Notes: generated from the sequence alone by a model not told the origin. A stretch of DNA of 50,905 nt from Caballeronia arationis (GCF_001544975.2 NZ_FCOG02000047.1:1-50905); one strand, 5' to 3'. Shown: positions 35,731 through 44,670, counted from the stretch's first letter. Translations and numbers: made by a program.

Positions 35731-35759
35731 GGATTAATTCGTGTGCGCCAAATTAATCC
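35731..35759 (-). terminator. Second hairpin next to the Hsp70 stop codon
   Basis: GGATTAATT (35731-35739) and AATTAATCC (35751-35759) are perfect inverted repeats with an 11-base loop, beginning one base beyond the stop codon of the leftward Hsp70 gene. It is AT-rich and weaker than the neighbouring terminator. Confidence 0.4.
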
Positions 35760-37010
35760 TCAGGCAAAAACGCGTTGCGCATAAATGCCGAGTCCCGTCG
35801 CCACGCTGGCGAGCCGGTCGCCGAAAACCGGCTGTGCATCCGGGAACGCTGCCGCGAGCGAATCGGACAAAAACTTCAGCCCGGTCGAGCCGCCCGTGAA
35901 ATAAACGGCGCCGACGCCGCCAGCATCGATGCCAGCGCGACGAACCGTCTCCTGCGCCGCCTCGACGATCCTGCGCATCTCGTCCCGGCCCGCTTCGATC
36001 AGTTGCGGTTCGTCGAAGGCGATGCGCAGCGCTTCTTCCACCTCTTCCATGTCGATTTCGGTCACGCCACCCGCCGCGACGTCGATCTTCGCCTCTTCGG
36101 CGTGCGCGGTGAGCGCGTGGCCGAGCCGCCGGTCCACGACACGCATCAGCCGCTGATGGTGACGCGGCTCCGTGTAGAGATGGCGCATCAGCTGCAATTC
36201 GCCGACGCGCTTCGGCCCGTACACGGTGTTGATCAGATGCCACGTCGCGAGGTCGAAATACACGCGATTCGGCACTTCGCGCCCCTCCGGATCGAGCGAC
36301 TGGTAGCCGAGCTCGCGCAGGATGGTCGAGAGTTCGACACGCCGGTCGAAGTCCGTGCCCGCGACGTGCACGCCGTAATGCGCGAGCACGTCGCTCTTGC
36401 GGTCCAGCAGCTTCGCGCGCTCGGGTCCGACGCGCACGAGCGAAAAGTCCGACGTACCGCCGCCGATGTCCGCCACCAGCACGAGTTCCTCGCGCGTGAG
36501 CCGCGCTTCATAGTCGAAAGCGGCGGCGATAGGCTCGTACTGGAAGTGGATCTCGCGCAGTCCGACCGCGTGCGCGCACGCTTCGAGCTGCTTTTGCGCC
36601 AGGTGGTCCGCGCGCGGGTCGTCGTCGACGAAGAAGACCGGGCGGCCCAGCACCGCGCGCGCCAGAGGCTCTGCGGCGAGCACTTGCGCCTTCTGCTTCA
36701 GGTGCTGCAGGAAGAGCGTGATGACGTCGGTGTACTTGATGGCCGAGCCGTCGCCGAGATCCGTGCTCTGGTCGGCCAGCGGAGAACCGAGGATGCTCTT
36801 CATCGAGCGCATCAGGCGGCCGTCGAAGCCGTCGATGTACGCCTCGAGCGCCGCGCGCCCGTAGGACTGGTTATCCTCGTCGGTGTTGAAGAAGACAGCG
36901 GTGGGCAGCGTCAGCGCCTCGCCTTCGACCGGCGCCAGCCGGATCGATTCGCCAGCGGGCAGTGCGACGGCGGAATTCGACGTGCCGAAATCGATCGCGC
37001 AATAGGTCAT
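35760..37010 (-). CDS. YegD-type Hsp70-family chaperone
   Basis: A 416-residue Hsp70-like ATPase domain without the usual C-terminal substrate-binding domain, like E. coli YegD. Phosphate-binding motifs are AIDFGTSNSAVAL (5-17), VADIGGGTSDFSLV and FTGGSTGLKFLSD; the connecting segment YEPIAAAFDYE is also present. Without a peptide-binding domain its client and role are unclear. It diverges from an MFS gene across about 200 bp in which no clear promoter was seen. Confidence 0.88.
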   Translation of the reverse strand: MTYCAIDFGTSNSAVALPAGESIRLAPVEGEALTLPTAVFFNTDEDNQSYGRAALEAYIDGFDGRLMRSMKSILGSPLADQSTDLGDGSAIKYTDVITLFLQHLKQKAQVLAAEPLARAVLGRPVFFVDDDPRADHLAQKQLEACAHAVGLREIHFQYEPIAAAFDYEARLTREELVLVADIGGGTSDFSLVRVGPERAKLLDRKSDVLAHYGVHVAGTDFDRRVELSTILRELGYQSLDPEGREVPNRVYFDLATWHLINTVYGPKRVGELQLMRHLYTEPRHHQRLMRVVDRRLGHALTAHAEEAKIDVAAGGVTEIDMEEVEEALRIAFDEPQLIEAGRDEMRRIVEAAQETVRRAGIDAGGVGAVYFTGGSTGLKFLSDSLAAAFPDAQPVFGDRLASVATGLGIYAQRVFA

Positions 37011-37212
37011 GGACGTAGCGGCGCGGCAAAAGCCGTCGTCGCAAACAAAAAGTGGAGCGCGTTTTTATCACGATCCGGGGAAGCCATCAACCGATGCGCA
37101 TAAATCCGCGCCGGCGGAACAGAACTTGCTCGAATGGCCGGTAATTTGTGCTCGCGCGGCAGTGATGCCGGCGACTTTCTTCCTACAACATCGAGACGGC
37201 GACATCCACGCA

Positions 37213-38718
37213 ATGACGCAGATTCCAACGGAGCATGATTCGATCCACCGCGAGCCGACCCGAACCGACATCGTCAAGGGAGAGCCGACGTCGATCATCG
37301 AGACCGACTTGCCGGCGCGGCTCGACCGGCTGCCGTGGGGCCGCTTCCACACGCTGATCGTACTCGCGCTAGGCATCACGTGGCTGCTCGATGGGCTCGA
37401 AGTGACGCTGGCGGGCGCGGTCGCGAGCGCGCTCAAGACGAGCCACGTGCTGCAGTTCTCGAACGCGGACGTCGGTATTGCGGGCAGTGCGTATATCGCG
37501 GGCGCGGTGCTGGGCGCGCTCGGCTTCGGCTGGCTGACTGACCGCCTCGGGCGGCGCAAGCTCTTCTTCATCACGCTTTTTCTCTACGTCGCGGCGACGG
37601 CGGCCACCGCGTTCTCGTGGAATCTCGCCACTTTCGTGCTGTTTCGCTTCCTGACGGGCGCGGGTATCGGCGGCGAATACACGGCGATCAATTCGACGAT
37701 CCAGGAATTCACACCCGCTCGCGTGCGCGGCTGGACCGATCTTGCGATCAACGGCACGTTCTGGATTGGCGCGGGCATTGGCGCGGCGGGATCGCTTGTC
37801 TTGCTCGATCCGGCCCTGCTGCCGCCCGACTGGGGCTGGCGCGCATGCTTTCTGATCGGAGCGGTGCTCGGGCTCGGGATTCTGCTGATGCGCATGTGGG
37901 TGCCCGAGAGTCCGCGCTGGCTGATCACGCACAATCGCGCGGAGGAGGCGAAAGAAATCGTCGAAGGGATCGAGGCGCGTTTTCGCGAACACGGCGTGAG
38001 TTTGCCCGACACGCCGGTCAGACTGCTGCGACTGCACGCGCGCGAGCACACGAAACTGAGCGAAGTCGTCGATACGCTGTTTCGCGCGCATCTGCAGCGT
38101 TCGCTCGTCGGCCTCACGCTGATGACGGCCCAGGCGTTCTTCTACAACGCGATCTTCTTCACCTACGCACTCGTGCTGACCGATTTCTACGGCGTGCCGG
38201 GCGATCATATCGGCTGGTACGTGCTGCCCTTCGCGGCGGGCAATTTCCTCGGACCGATCATGCTCGGCAAGCTGTTCGACGTGCTCGGCCGGCGCCGCAT
38301 GATCGCCTTCACCTACGCGATCTCGGGCGTGCTGCTCACGATCTCCGGCTATATGTTCTCGCACGGCATGCTGACCGTGACGACGCAAACCGTCTCGTGG
38401 ATGGTGATCTTTTTCTTCGCGTCGTCGGCGGCGAGTTCGGCGTATCTCACCGTCAGCGAGACTTTCCCGCTCGAAATACGCGCGCTCGCGATTGCCGTGT
38501 TCTACGCGTTCGGCACGGCGCTCGGCGGCATCATCGGACCGACGCTGTTCGGGTATCTCATCGATACGCACGAGCGCAGCGCGGTCTTCGCCGGCTATCT
38601 GATCGGCTCGGCGCTGATGATCGCGGCGGCGGTCGTCGCGGGGATCTGGGGTGTCGCGGCCGAGCGCAAGTCGCTGGAGGACGTGGCGCGGCCGCTTTCG
38701 TCAGTGGCCGACGATTAG
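37213..38718 (+). CDS. MFS transporter, sugar-porter-like
   Basis: A 501-residue protein with about 12 membrane segments and an N-terminal cytoplasmic tail of roughly 45 residues. The MFS loop GWLTDRLGRRKLFF, the PESPRWL motif at the end of the N-half, and FPLEIRALAIAVFYAFGTALGG in the C-half place it near sugar-porter and metabolite:H+ symporter groups. The substrate cannot be deduced. The start MTQIPTEHD is chosen as giving a normal tail; the frame is open 68 codons further upstream. Confidence 0.8.
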   Translation: MTQIPTEHDSIHREPTRTDIVKGEPTSIIETDLPARLDRLPWGRFHTLIVLALGITWLLDGLEVTLAGAVASALKTSHVLQFSNADVGIAGSAYIAGAVLGALGFGWLTDRLGRRKLFFITLFLYVAATAATAFSWNLATFVLFRFLTGAGIGGEYTAINSTIQEFTPARVRGWTDLAINGTFWIGAGIGAAGSLVLLDPALLPPDWGWRACFLIGAVLGLGILLMRMWVPESPRWLITHNRAEEAKEIVEGIEARFREHGVSLPDTPVRLLRLHAREHTKLSEVVDTLFRAHLQRSLVGLTLMTAQAFFYNAIFFTYALVLTDFYGVPGDHIGWYVLPFAAGNFLGPIMLGKLFDVLGRRRMIAFTYAISGVLLTISGYMFSHGMLTVTTQTVSWMVIFFFASSAASSAYLTVSETFPLEIRALAIAVFYAFGTALGGIIGPTLFGYLIDTHERSAVFAGYLIGSALMIAAAVVAGIWGVAAERKSLEDVARPLSSVADD

Positions 38719-38734
38719 CGCATCGCGTCCTTGG

Positions 38735-39328
38735 TCAGAATGCCTTGCCCCACGCGCCGTCGAACGCGATGTCGGCCAACGGAACGCGCGAGCGCGGCGC
38801 CGCTTCGCGTTCGCGCAGCTTGTCGTCGAGCGTGCTGGCGTCGCCGTAGTGGCCGATCGAGATCATCGCGATCACCTGAACGTCCTCCGGCACCGCGAAC
38901 TTCTCGCGGAACGCGGGGCCGTCGAAGCCGCCCATCTGGTGCGCAGCAAGCCCGAGCGCGTGCGCCTGCAGGACGAGCGCCATCGCGGCCGCGCCCGTGT
39001 CGTAGAGCGCGCTGCGGTTCACGTCGCCCTTCGCCGTGACCGTCTGGGCCGCGACGCAGATCAGCACCGGCACGTTGGCGTTCCAGCCCTGATTGAAGGG
39101 CACGAGGGTGTCGAATGCCCGTTTGAACGCGGCTTCGTCGCGATTGCGGTCGAACGTGACGAAGCGCCACGGCTGCAGGTTGCTCGACGACGGCGCCCAG
39201 CGTGCGGCCTCCAGCACCTGATGCAACTGTTCGCGCGTCACCGGCTGGTCGGAATACGCGCGCGGGCTCCAGCGGCCGGCGATCAATTCGTGGATGTCGA
39301 CTTCGGTCGGAGCTTTCTTTGCGGTCAT
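38735..39328 (-). CDS. Nitroreductase-family protein
   Basis: A 197-residue FMN-dependent nitroreductase-fold protein. The FMN-phosphate motif RWSPRAYSDQPVT (19-31) and AARWAPSSSNLQPWRF (about 42-57) are typical, as is GLAAHQMGGFDGPAFRE in the second half. It should reduce nitro groups or quinone-like compounds with NAD(P)H. The ATG at 39328 has AGGGATT upstream. It converges with the MFS gene (16 bp between stop codons), and its own upstream neighbour is another MFS gene on the same strand. Confidence 0.87.
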   Translation of the reverse strand: MTAKKAPTEVDIHELIAGRWSPRAYSDQPVTREQLHQVLEAARWAPSSSNLQPWRFVTFDRNRDEAAFKRAFDTLVPFNQGWNANVPVLICVAAQTVTAKGDVNRSALYDTGAAAMALVLQAHALGLAAHQMGGFDGPAFREKFAVPEDVQVIAMISIGHYGDASTLDDKLREREAAPRSRVPLADIAFDGAWGKAF

Positions 39329-39454
39329 GGATGAATCCCTGTTCGTTTGACGTGATGGCTGCGGCGCCGGCCGGCTTCGACCAGCGCCGCGAAGAACAAG
39401 GATAACCAAGGATGCCGCCGCGCGCCGGATGTCCCCGCGCAGCCCGGTTTACCT

Positions 39455-40738
39455 TCAGGTCGCCGCAACGCCCACGCGCCTTGCCGGCCGGTTGATGCGC
39501 AGCACGAGAAACGACGCGATCAGGCAAAGGCCGCCGGAGATCATCGTCGCGACGGTGTAGGTGCCGAGGCTCGAACGCAGCATGCCGCCGCCGAGCGCCG
39601 CGAATGCCGCGCCCAGCTGATGCCCCGCGACCACCCAGCCGAACACGATCGGCGCCGATTCCTTGCCGTACACGTCGGTGGCGAGGCGCACGGTCGGCGG
39701 CACGGTCGCAATCCAGTCGAGGCCGTAAAAGACGGCAAAGAGCGGCAGGCCGAAGAAGTCGATGCCGAACGCATACGGCAGGTAGATCAGCGACAGTCCG
39801 CGCAGCCCGTAGTACCAGAAGAGCAGATAACGCGCGTTGAAACGGTCGGAAAGCCAGCCCGAGAGCGTCGTGCCGAACAGGTCGAAGATGCCCATCGCCG
39901 CGAGCAGCGACGCGCCTTGCACCTGCGTCATGCCGTAGTCGGCGCACATCGCGATCAAGTGGGTGCCGACATAACCATTCGTGCTTGCGCCGCAGATGAA
40001 GAAGCTGAAAAACAGCAGCCAGAAATCGCGCGTCTTGCTGGCGGAGCCGAGCGTGCTGAACGCGACCTTGATCGGATTTTTAGGCGGCGCTGTCGATGCC
40101 GGCGGCTGCTCGGCCGTTTCGCCGATCGGACGAAGCGCGAGACTCGCGGGCCGCTCGGGCAGCAGCCACGCGACGAGCGGGATGACGAGAAGCGCCGCGC
40201 CAGCCACGATCAACACGACCGGCCGCCAGCCGAAGCGCTCCGAAATGGCCGCCAGAACCGGCAGGAAGACGAGCTGGCCGGTGGCCGAGCTCGCCGTGAG
40301 GACGCCCATCGCGAGGCCTCGATGAGTCGTGAACCAGCGGTTCACGATCGTCGCCGAGAGCGTCAGAGCCGCGACGCCTGTCGCCCCGCCGACCAGCACG
40401 CCCCAGATCGCGACCATCTGCCAGGGCGAAGTCATCATCGACGACAATCCGACGCCCGCCGCCAGCGTGGCGAGCGCGACGAGGAGCGTCGGACGCACGC
40501 CGAACCGCTGCATGGCTGCCGCCGCGAACGGCCCGGCAAGGCCGTATAACGCCAGATTGATCGAGATGGCGAGGGAGATCGTGCCGCGGCTCCAGCCGAA
40601 CTGATGTTCGAGCGGCAGCATCATCACACTCGGCGTCGCGCGCGTGCCCGCCGCGGCGAGCAGCACGAAAAACACCACGCCGACCACCACCCACCCGTAA
40701 TGCACTCGGCCCTCGAACCGCCTCGCTACCCAATTCAT
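39455..40738 (-). CDS. MFS transporter under TetR control
   Basis: A 427-residue protein with 12 predicted membrane segments, of the monocarboxylate/oxalate-formate-antiporter-like MFS branch (HYGWVVVGVVFFVLLAAAGTR at the first helix; LSGWLSDRFNARYLL in the central loop region). The substrate is probably an organic acid, but this is a guess. It starts at 40738, divergent from a TetR gene across a spacer with two operator copies. It ends about 125 bp before the nitroreductase start on the same strand. Confidence 0.82.
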   Translation of the reverse strand: MNWVARRFEGRVHYGWVVVGVVFFVLLAAAGTRATPSVMMLPLEHQFGWSRGTISLAISINLALYGLAGPFAAAAMQRFGVRPTLLVALATLAAGVGLSSMMTSPWQMVAIWGVLVGGATGVAALTLSATIVNRWFTTHRGLAMGVLTASSATGQLVFLPVLAAISERFGWRPVVLIVAGAALLVIPLVAWLLPERPASLALRPIGETAEQPPASTAPPKNPIKVAFSTLGSASKTRDFWLLFFSFFICGASTNGYVGTHLIAMCADYGMTQVQGASLLAAMGIFDLFGTTLSGWLSDRFNARYLLFWYYGLRGLSLIYLPYAFGIDFFGLPLFAVFYGLDWIATVPPTVRLATDVYGKESAPIVFGWVVAGHQLGAAFAALGGGMLRSSLGTYTVATMISGGLCLIASFLVLRINRPARRVGVAAT

Positions 40739-40785
40739 CGCTGCTCCAGTTTTCTGATCGATGTCGTACCGTGCGGCAATTTGTC

Positions 40786-40835
40786 GTTACCCACCGGTCA
40801 CAATAGTGTTGCGAGCTTAGTTACCGATCGGTAAC
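40786..40835. promoter_or_regulatory. Tandem operators between MFS and TetR genes
   Basis: GTTACCGATCGGTAAC (40820-40835) is a perfect 16-bp palindrome. A second copy, GTTACCCACCGGTCAC (40786-40801), matches it at 13 of 16 positions. The centres are 34 bp apart. Both lie between the MFS start (40738) and the TetR gene, the expected position for autoregulation plus control of the divergent transporter. Confidence 0.75.
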
Positions 40836-40871
40836 ATGTCAAGTATCCTGTCGTCATTCGAGGAGATGACT

Positions 40872-41516
40872 TTGACACGCGCATCGGTTGAAGCAGGAAA
40901 GCGTGCCGCCGGAAAGGCCACCCGCACGGACGGCGCCACCGCGCAGGAGCAACTGCTCGACGCCGCGCAGGACCTCTTTTACCGCGAAGGCATCCGCGCG
41001 ATCGGCGTGGACGCGGTGGTCGAGCGCGCGGGCGTCAACAAGATGAGCCTGTACCGGCAATTCTCGTCGAAAGAGGAATTGGTCGTCGCGTATCTGAACC
41101 GGATGGACGAACGGTTCCGGCGGCGCATCGAGGCGAGCTTCGCGAAACATCCGGACGAACCGGCGAAGCAACTGGTGCAGGCTATCGAAGATCTGATCAG
41201 GCGCGCGTCGGCGCCGGATTATCGCGGCTGTCCGTTCGTGAACGTGGCGTGCGAATTTTCCGACCCGGCGCATCCGGCGCGTCAGGCCGTCACGCGCAAC
41301 AAGCAGTATCTGATGTGCCGGCTCGTCGAAATCGCGACGGCGGCGGGAGCAGCGAACGCCGTCGAACTCGCCGATTCGCTCGCACTCCTGGTGGACGGCG
41401 TCTACGCGACGAGCCAGACTTATGGCCCCGGCAGCGGACCGATGCTCGCGGCACCGCGCATCGCGGCGCTCGTCGTCGACGCCGCATGCCAGACCCATCG
41501 CAAGGAATCGCCATGA
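40872..41516 (+). CDS. TetR-family transcriptional regulator
   Basis: A 214-residue regulator with an N-terminal helix-turn-helix (LLDAAQDLFYREGIRAIGVDAVVERAGVNKMSLYRQFSSKEELV) and an all-helical ligand domain containing RGCPFVNVACEFSDPAHPAR. The TTG at 40872 has GAGGAG six bases upstream. An in-frame ATG at 40836 directly abuts the operator and has no ribosome site, so it is less likely. It probably represses itself and the divergent MFS gene. The stop overlaps the DUF1415 start (ATGA). Confidence 0.85.
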   Translation: MTRASVEAGKRAAGKATRTDGATAQEQLLDAAQDLFYREGIRAIGVDAVVERAGVNKMSLYRQFSSKEELVVAYLNRMDERFRRRIEASFAKHPDEPAKQLVQAIEDLIRRASAPDYRGCPFVNVACEFSDPAHPARQAVTRNKQYLMCRLVEIATAAGAANAVELADSLALLVDGVYATSQTYGPGSGPMLAAPRIAALVVDAACQTHRKESP

Positions 41517-42070
41517 TCGAACGCAGTACCCGCGACGACGTCGTCGCGGCCACGCAGCACTGGCTGACACGCGCCGTGATCGGCCTGAACCTGTGCCCGT
41601 TCGCGAAGAGCGTGCACGTGAAGGACCAGATCCGCTATGTCGTGAGCGAGGCGCGCACGCTGGAGGACGCAGTTGTCGACCTGTCGAACGAACTGCGCAT
41701 GCTCGAAGAAAGCGACCCGCAACGCATCGATACGACCCTTCTGATCGTGCCCCACGCGCTGGCCGATTTCATCGAGTACAACGACGCACTTTTTTTTGCA
41801 GACCGCTTGCTGGAGCAAATGGGATTGACAGGGGTCGTGCAGATCGCAAGCTTTCATCCAGCTTATCGATTCGAAGGTACCGGCCCCGACGACATTGAAA
41901 ACTATACAAACCGTGCGCCGTTTCCGATCTTCCATGTGCTGCGCGAAGCGAGCATCGAGCGCGCGGTCGAGGCCTTTCCCGATGCCGCCGACATCTATGA
42001 ACGCAACATGGACACGCTGCGGCGGCTCGGCCACGAAGGCTGGAAGGACTGGATGAACCAGCAGTCCTGA
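41513..42070 (+). CDS. DUF1415 family protein
   Basis: A 185-residue protein of the DUF1415 family, known by GLNLCPFAKSVHVKDQIR near 23-40 and IASFHPAYRFEGTGPDDIENYTNRAPFPIFHVLRE near 110-145. No function has been established that I know of; conserved Cys and His could bind metal or act in redox. The ATG overlaps the TetR stop by four bases with AAGGAA upstream, so translation is coupled to the regulator. It converges with the methyltransferase gene (6 bp apart). Confidence 0.85.
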   Translation: MIERSTRDDVVAATQHWLTRAVIGLNLCPFAKSVHVKDQIRYVVSEARTLEDAVVDLSNELRMLEESDPQRIDTTLLIVPHALADFIEYNDALFFADRLLEQMGLTGVVQIASFHPAYRFEGTGPDDIENYTNRAPFPIFHVLREASIERAVEAFPDAADIYERNMDTLRRLGHEGWKDWMNQQS

Positions 42071-42076
42071 CGGACT

Positions 42077-42946
42077 TCAGTGCGTAAAGAAACGCTCGCT
42101 CAACGCTTCGAGGCCGAGCGTTTCGAGCACATCCGACAGTCGCTGCGCGGGCCTGCCGCGCGGCAGATCCTTGAACTGGGCGATGATCAATTCGTTCTTC
42201 ATCGAGTGCTCCCAGCCGACGAGTTCCGTCACGCTCACCTGATAGCCATGCGACTCGAGTTGCAGGCAGCGCAGCACGTTCGTGATCTGGCTGCCGAACT
42301 CGCGCGTGTGCAGCGGATGACGCCACATTTCGGTGAGCACATTTTTCGACAGCGAGTGCCCCTTGTGCTTGCGAAGCACCGTGGCTACCTCCGCCTGACA
42401 GCACGGCACGACCACGATGTACTTCGCTTTCTTCTGCAGGGCGAAATGGATTGCGTCGTCGGTGGCCGTGTTGCAGGCATGAAGCGCGGTGACGATATCG
42501 ATCGATTCAGGCAACTGATCAGACGTAATCGATTCGGCCACCGACAGATTCAGAAAAGACATTCCCTCAAAACCCAGTCTTTTAGCCAATTCCTGCGATT
42601 TTGTCACAAGATCTTCACGCGTCTCAATGCCGTAGATATGTGACCGATCCCGCAGAGTCTTGAAGAACAGATCGTAGAGAATGAAGCCCAGATAAGACTT
42701 GCCGGCACCGTGGTCGGCAAGGGTGACCGCGCCCTCACGTGTGTGGACATCGGCAAGCAGCGGCTCGATGAACTGGAACAGATGGTAGACCTGCTTCAGT
42801 TTGCGTCGGCTGTCCTGATTCATCTTGCCGTCGCGCGTGAGGATGTGCAGTTCCTTCAGCAGTTCGATGGACTGGCCGGGACGGATGTCGTGTTTGGTGG
42901 ATGCGTCGGCTGGGCCGGTCGCGGACGCGGAGGACTTCTTGGCCAT
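42077..42946 (-). CDS. Class-I SAM-dependent methyltransferase (Methyltransf_32-like)
   Basis: A 289-residue protein with a SAM-binding loop written TLADHGAGKSYLGFILYD (about 75-92), where the family's DxGxGxG reads DHGAGKS. IVTALHACNTATDDAI and YIVVVPCCQAEV form the strand-4 and strand-5 region with a Cys-Cys pair. This pattern is like the Methyltransf_32 group, whose members act on RNA or protein. An N-terminal tail of about 25 residues is low-complexity. The target is unknown. Confidence 0.75.
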   Translation of the reverse strand: MAKKSSASATGPADASTKHDIRPGQSIELLKELHILTRDGKMNQDSRRKLKQVYHLFQFIEPLLADVHTREGAVTLADHGAGKSYLGFILYDLFFKTLRDRSHIYGIETREDLVTKSQELAKRLGFEGMSFLNLSVAESITSDQLPESIDIVTALHACNTATDDAIHFALQKKAKYIVVVPCCQAEVATVLRKHKGHSLSKNVLTEMWRHPLHTREFGSQITNVLRCLQLESHGYQVSVTELVGWEHSMKNELIIAQFKDLPRGRPAQRLSDVLETLGLEALSERFFTH

Positions 42947-43389
42947 CGTGATGTTGCCTTACCGTATGAACGCCGATGTGAATTCGGGAGGTGAGTGGGC
43001 GGGATAACCCGCAGCGAGCCGCACTGAGCAACACGCAACGCTGGATCAAGTGGAACAAGTTGGCGGCTATGTGCGCTAACCGCTCGTTCGGTGGTTGCAA
43101 AAGAGGAAGTTTACCTAAAAGCGCACAGACGCTCTCGTTCCGTCCGCCGGTGCCGGCCAGGACTGGGGGATGGAACACTTTGTGCATCGTCGGACAATTG
43201 AGGCCAGTTGAAACGACGAAACCGCGCGTGGCGTGCTGCAAGGCGCCTGTGCATGCAGGACCGACAAGCTGGTGGCAAACCGCGCCGCTCGACGATTTCG
43301 ACGTCGTCATCCGCGAGAGGTTTGTTGCGAAATACCTAACGCATAGCGCGACGATGCGACTCGTACGCCATGAACATGAGAGGACGGCG
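42947..43389. other. Gene-free stretch with atypical composition
   Basis: About 440 bp between the methyltransferase and a small helical protein. It looks lower in GC than its neighbours. Open frames run through it on both strands, but their translations are rich in Trp, Cys and Ser and have no credible start. A small hairpin CGACG/CGTCG lies near 43290. No promoter was identified with confidence. Confidence 0.4.
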
Positions 43390-43710
43390 ATGGACGCGAT
43401 CCCGGACAAGAAAGCCGAAAAGCAGTTTCAGGAAATGCTCGCGGCGCTGACCGCGATGCCTGCTTGGACAGAAAAGCAGCAACTAGAACTCGAGATGGCC
43501 CGAGAGATATCGGTGGAAATGTTGCGTCTCGCGGAATCGATGCGTGACGGCAGCACCGACATCGAATCGTGCCTGACGATGCTCAAGTACGCCAAGGTGA
43601 TGGATTTCGTTTTGACCACGCTTGCCTCGCGGCGCGAGATAGCGCCGCAGACCCTGCGCGTGATCTTCAAGCTCGCGGGCCTGAAGGTCGACGAAGCCTA
43701 CCCCGGCTGA
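43390..43710 (+). CDS. Hypothetical helical protein
   Basis: A 106-residue protein not recognised by family. It is predicted almost entirely helical, with a charged N-terminus (MDAIPDKKAEKQFQEML), an amphipathic centre (EISVEMLRLAESMRDG) and a C-terminal segment FKLAGLKVDEAYPG. There is no signal peptide or membrane span. GAGAGGA lies just upstream of the ATG. The frame remains open far upstream, but that part is not protein-like. It converges with the GntR-type gene across a hairpin. Confidence 0.6.
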   Translation: MDAIPDKKAEKQFQEMLAALTAMPAWTEKQQLELEMAREISVEMLRLAESMRDGSTDIESCLTMLKYAKVMDFVLTTLASRREIAPQTLRVIFKLAGLKVDEAYPG

Positions 43711-43744
43711 CCCAGGCGACATCGAACTGAACCGGCTCGACCTG

Positions 43745-43770
43745 GCGGCCCGTTTTCCCGAGCGGGCCGC
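43745..43770. terminator. Hairpin between convergent genes
   Basis: GCGGCCCG (43745-43752) pairs perfectly with CGGGCCGC (43763-43770) around a ten-base loop starting TTTT. It abuts the stop codon of the leftward regulator and serves as a likely shared 3' end. Confidence 0.55.
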
Positions 43771-44472
43771 TCACCCCTTGCGACGCGTCATCAGGCGTGC
43801 GCACGAGGCCTTCATATGCCGTTGCATCGCAGCCTGGGCCTGAACGGCGTCATGTTCTTCCAGCGCTTCCAGAATCTCCCGATGCTCCGCGAGTGCCGCG
43901 GCCCACGTATCTTCTCCCTCGAAATGCCCTCTTAGCGTCGATGACAACGGACTGTGCCGCTCGTCGAAAAGACTCGCGACCGTTCTCACCAGCACGTCGT
44001 TGCCGGATAGCTGTGCGATCGCCAGATGGAACGCGCGGTCGGCGGCCATCGGCACCTGGCCGTTCGCCACTTCGCGCGCCATCGTTTCGTAAAGCGCGCG
44101 AAGCGCCTTGAGCGCCTTCGGCTTGGCGAATGACGCCACGCTCGCGGCGATCGCGCCCTCGATCACGAGGCGCGCCGTCATGATCTCCTGCGGGCTTTCC
44201 CCGAGTTCGGCATCGACTTTCCGCGCGGCGACCGTGCCCGGCGTCGCGCAGATGTACACGCCCGACCCCATGCGGATTTCCACGCGCCCTTCCAGTTCGA
44301 GCGCAACCAGCGCTTCCCGCACCGACGGCCGCGACACCCCGAGCGTCTGCGCCAGCTCGCGCTCGGACGGCAAGCGGCCGTTCGGCGCGAATCCCTGCTG
44401 CTCGATCAGGTCGCGCAGTTTGTCCGCGATCTGCAGATAGAGACGGCGCGTCTCGCCGGGTTTCACGCTCAC
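43771..44472 (-). CDS. FadR-subfamily GntR regulator (hexuronate type)
   Basis: A 233-residue regulator with an N-terminal winged helix (RLPSERELAQTLGVSRPSVREALVALELEGRVEIRMGSGVYI) and a C-terminal FCD ligand domain with metal-ligand histidines in RAFHLAIAQLSGN, EHREILE and QRHMKA. UxuR/ExuR-like members respond to hexuronates, which fits the divergent uxaB-exuT-uxaA genes. The start is GTG at 44472 behind GAGGAG; a longer open frame upstream lacks a ribosome site. It is the probable repressor of the operon. Confidence 0.85.
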   Translation of the reverse strand: MSVKPGETRRLYLQIADKLRDLIEQQGFAPNGRLPSERELAQTLGVSRPSVREALVALELEGRVEIRMGSGVYICATPGTVAARKVDAELGESPQEIMTARLVIEGAIAASVASFAKPKALKALRALYETMAREVANGQVPMAADRAFHLAIAQLSGNDVLVRTVASLFDERHSPLSSTLRGHFEGEDTWAAALAEHREILEALEEHDAVQAQAAMQRHMKASCARLMTRRKG

Positions 44473-44562
44473 GTGGTGGCTCCTCGAAGGCTCGGGAAAA
44501 CGTGGATTGTAATCAGCGGAAGCGTTGACGGGCGGCACGGGCCGCAACCGCCCTTCGCTGAT

Positions 44563-44606
44563 CACTTACAAGTGGCTTGACCAGTTCGTTTTATTGACAC
44601 TAACAT
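44563..44606 (+). promoter_or_regulatory. Hexuronate operon promoter and candidate operator
   Basis: TTGACC (44577-44582), an 18-bp spacer and TAACAT (44601-44606) form a possible promoter; a perfect TTGACA also lies at 44594-44599. Two dyads overlap the -35: CACTT-AC-AAGTG (44563-44574) and TGG-N5-CCA (44573-44583), the latter with the outer pattern of FadR-type sites. This is the likely target of the divergent GntR regulator. Confidence 0.45.
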
Positions 44607-44670
44607 GCGATCCGGTAAGGCCAAAACACAGCTTCATTCTAGCCCCACATACGAACTCGGCGGATCAGCG

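Noticed and set aside
42991..43389. Upstream extension of the 106-residue hypothetical protein
   Set aside because: Composition (Trp, Cys, Pro) is not protein-like and the ATG at 43390 has a good ribosome site.
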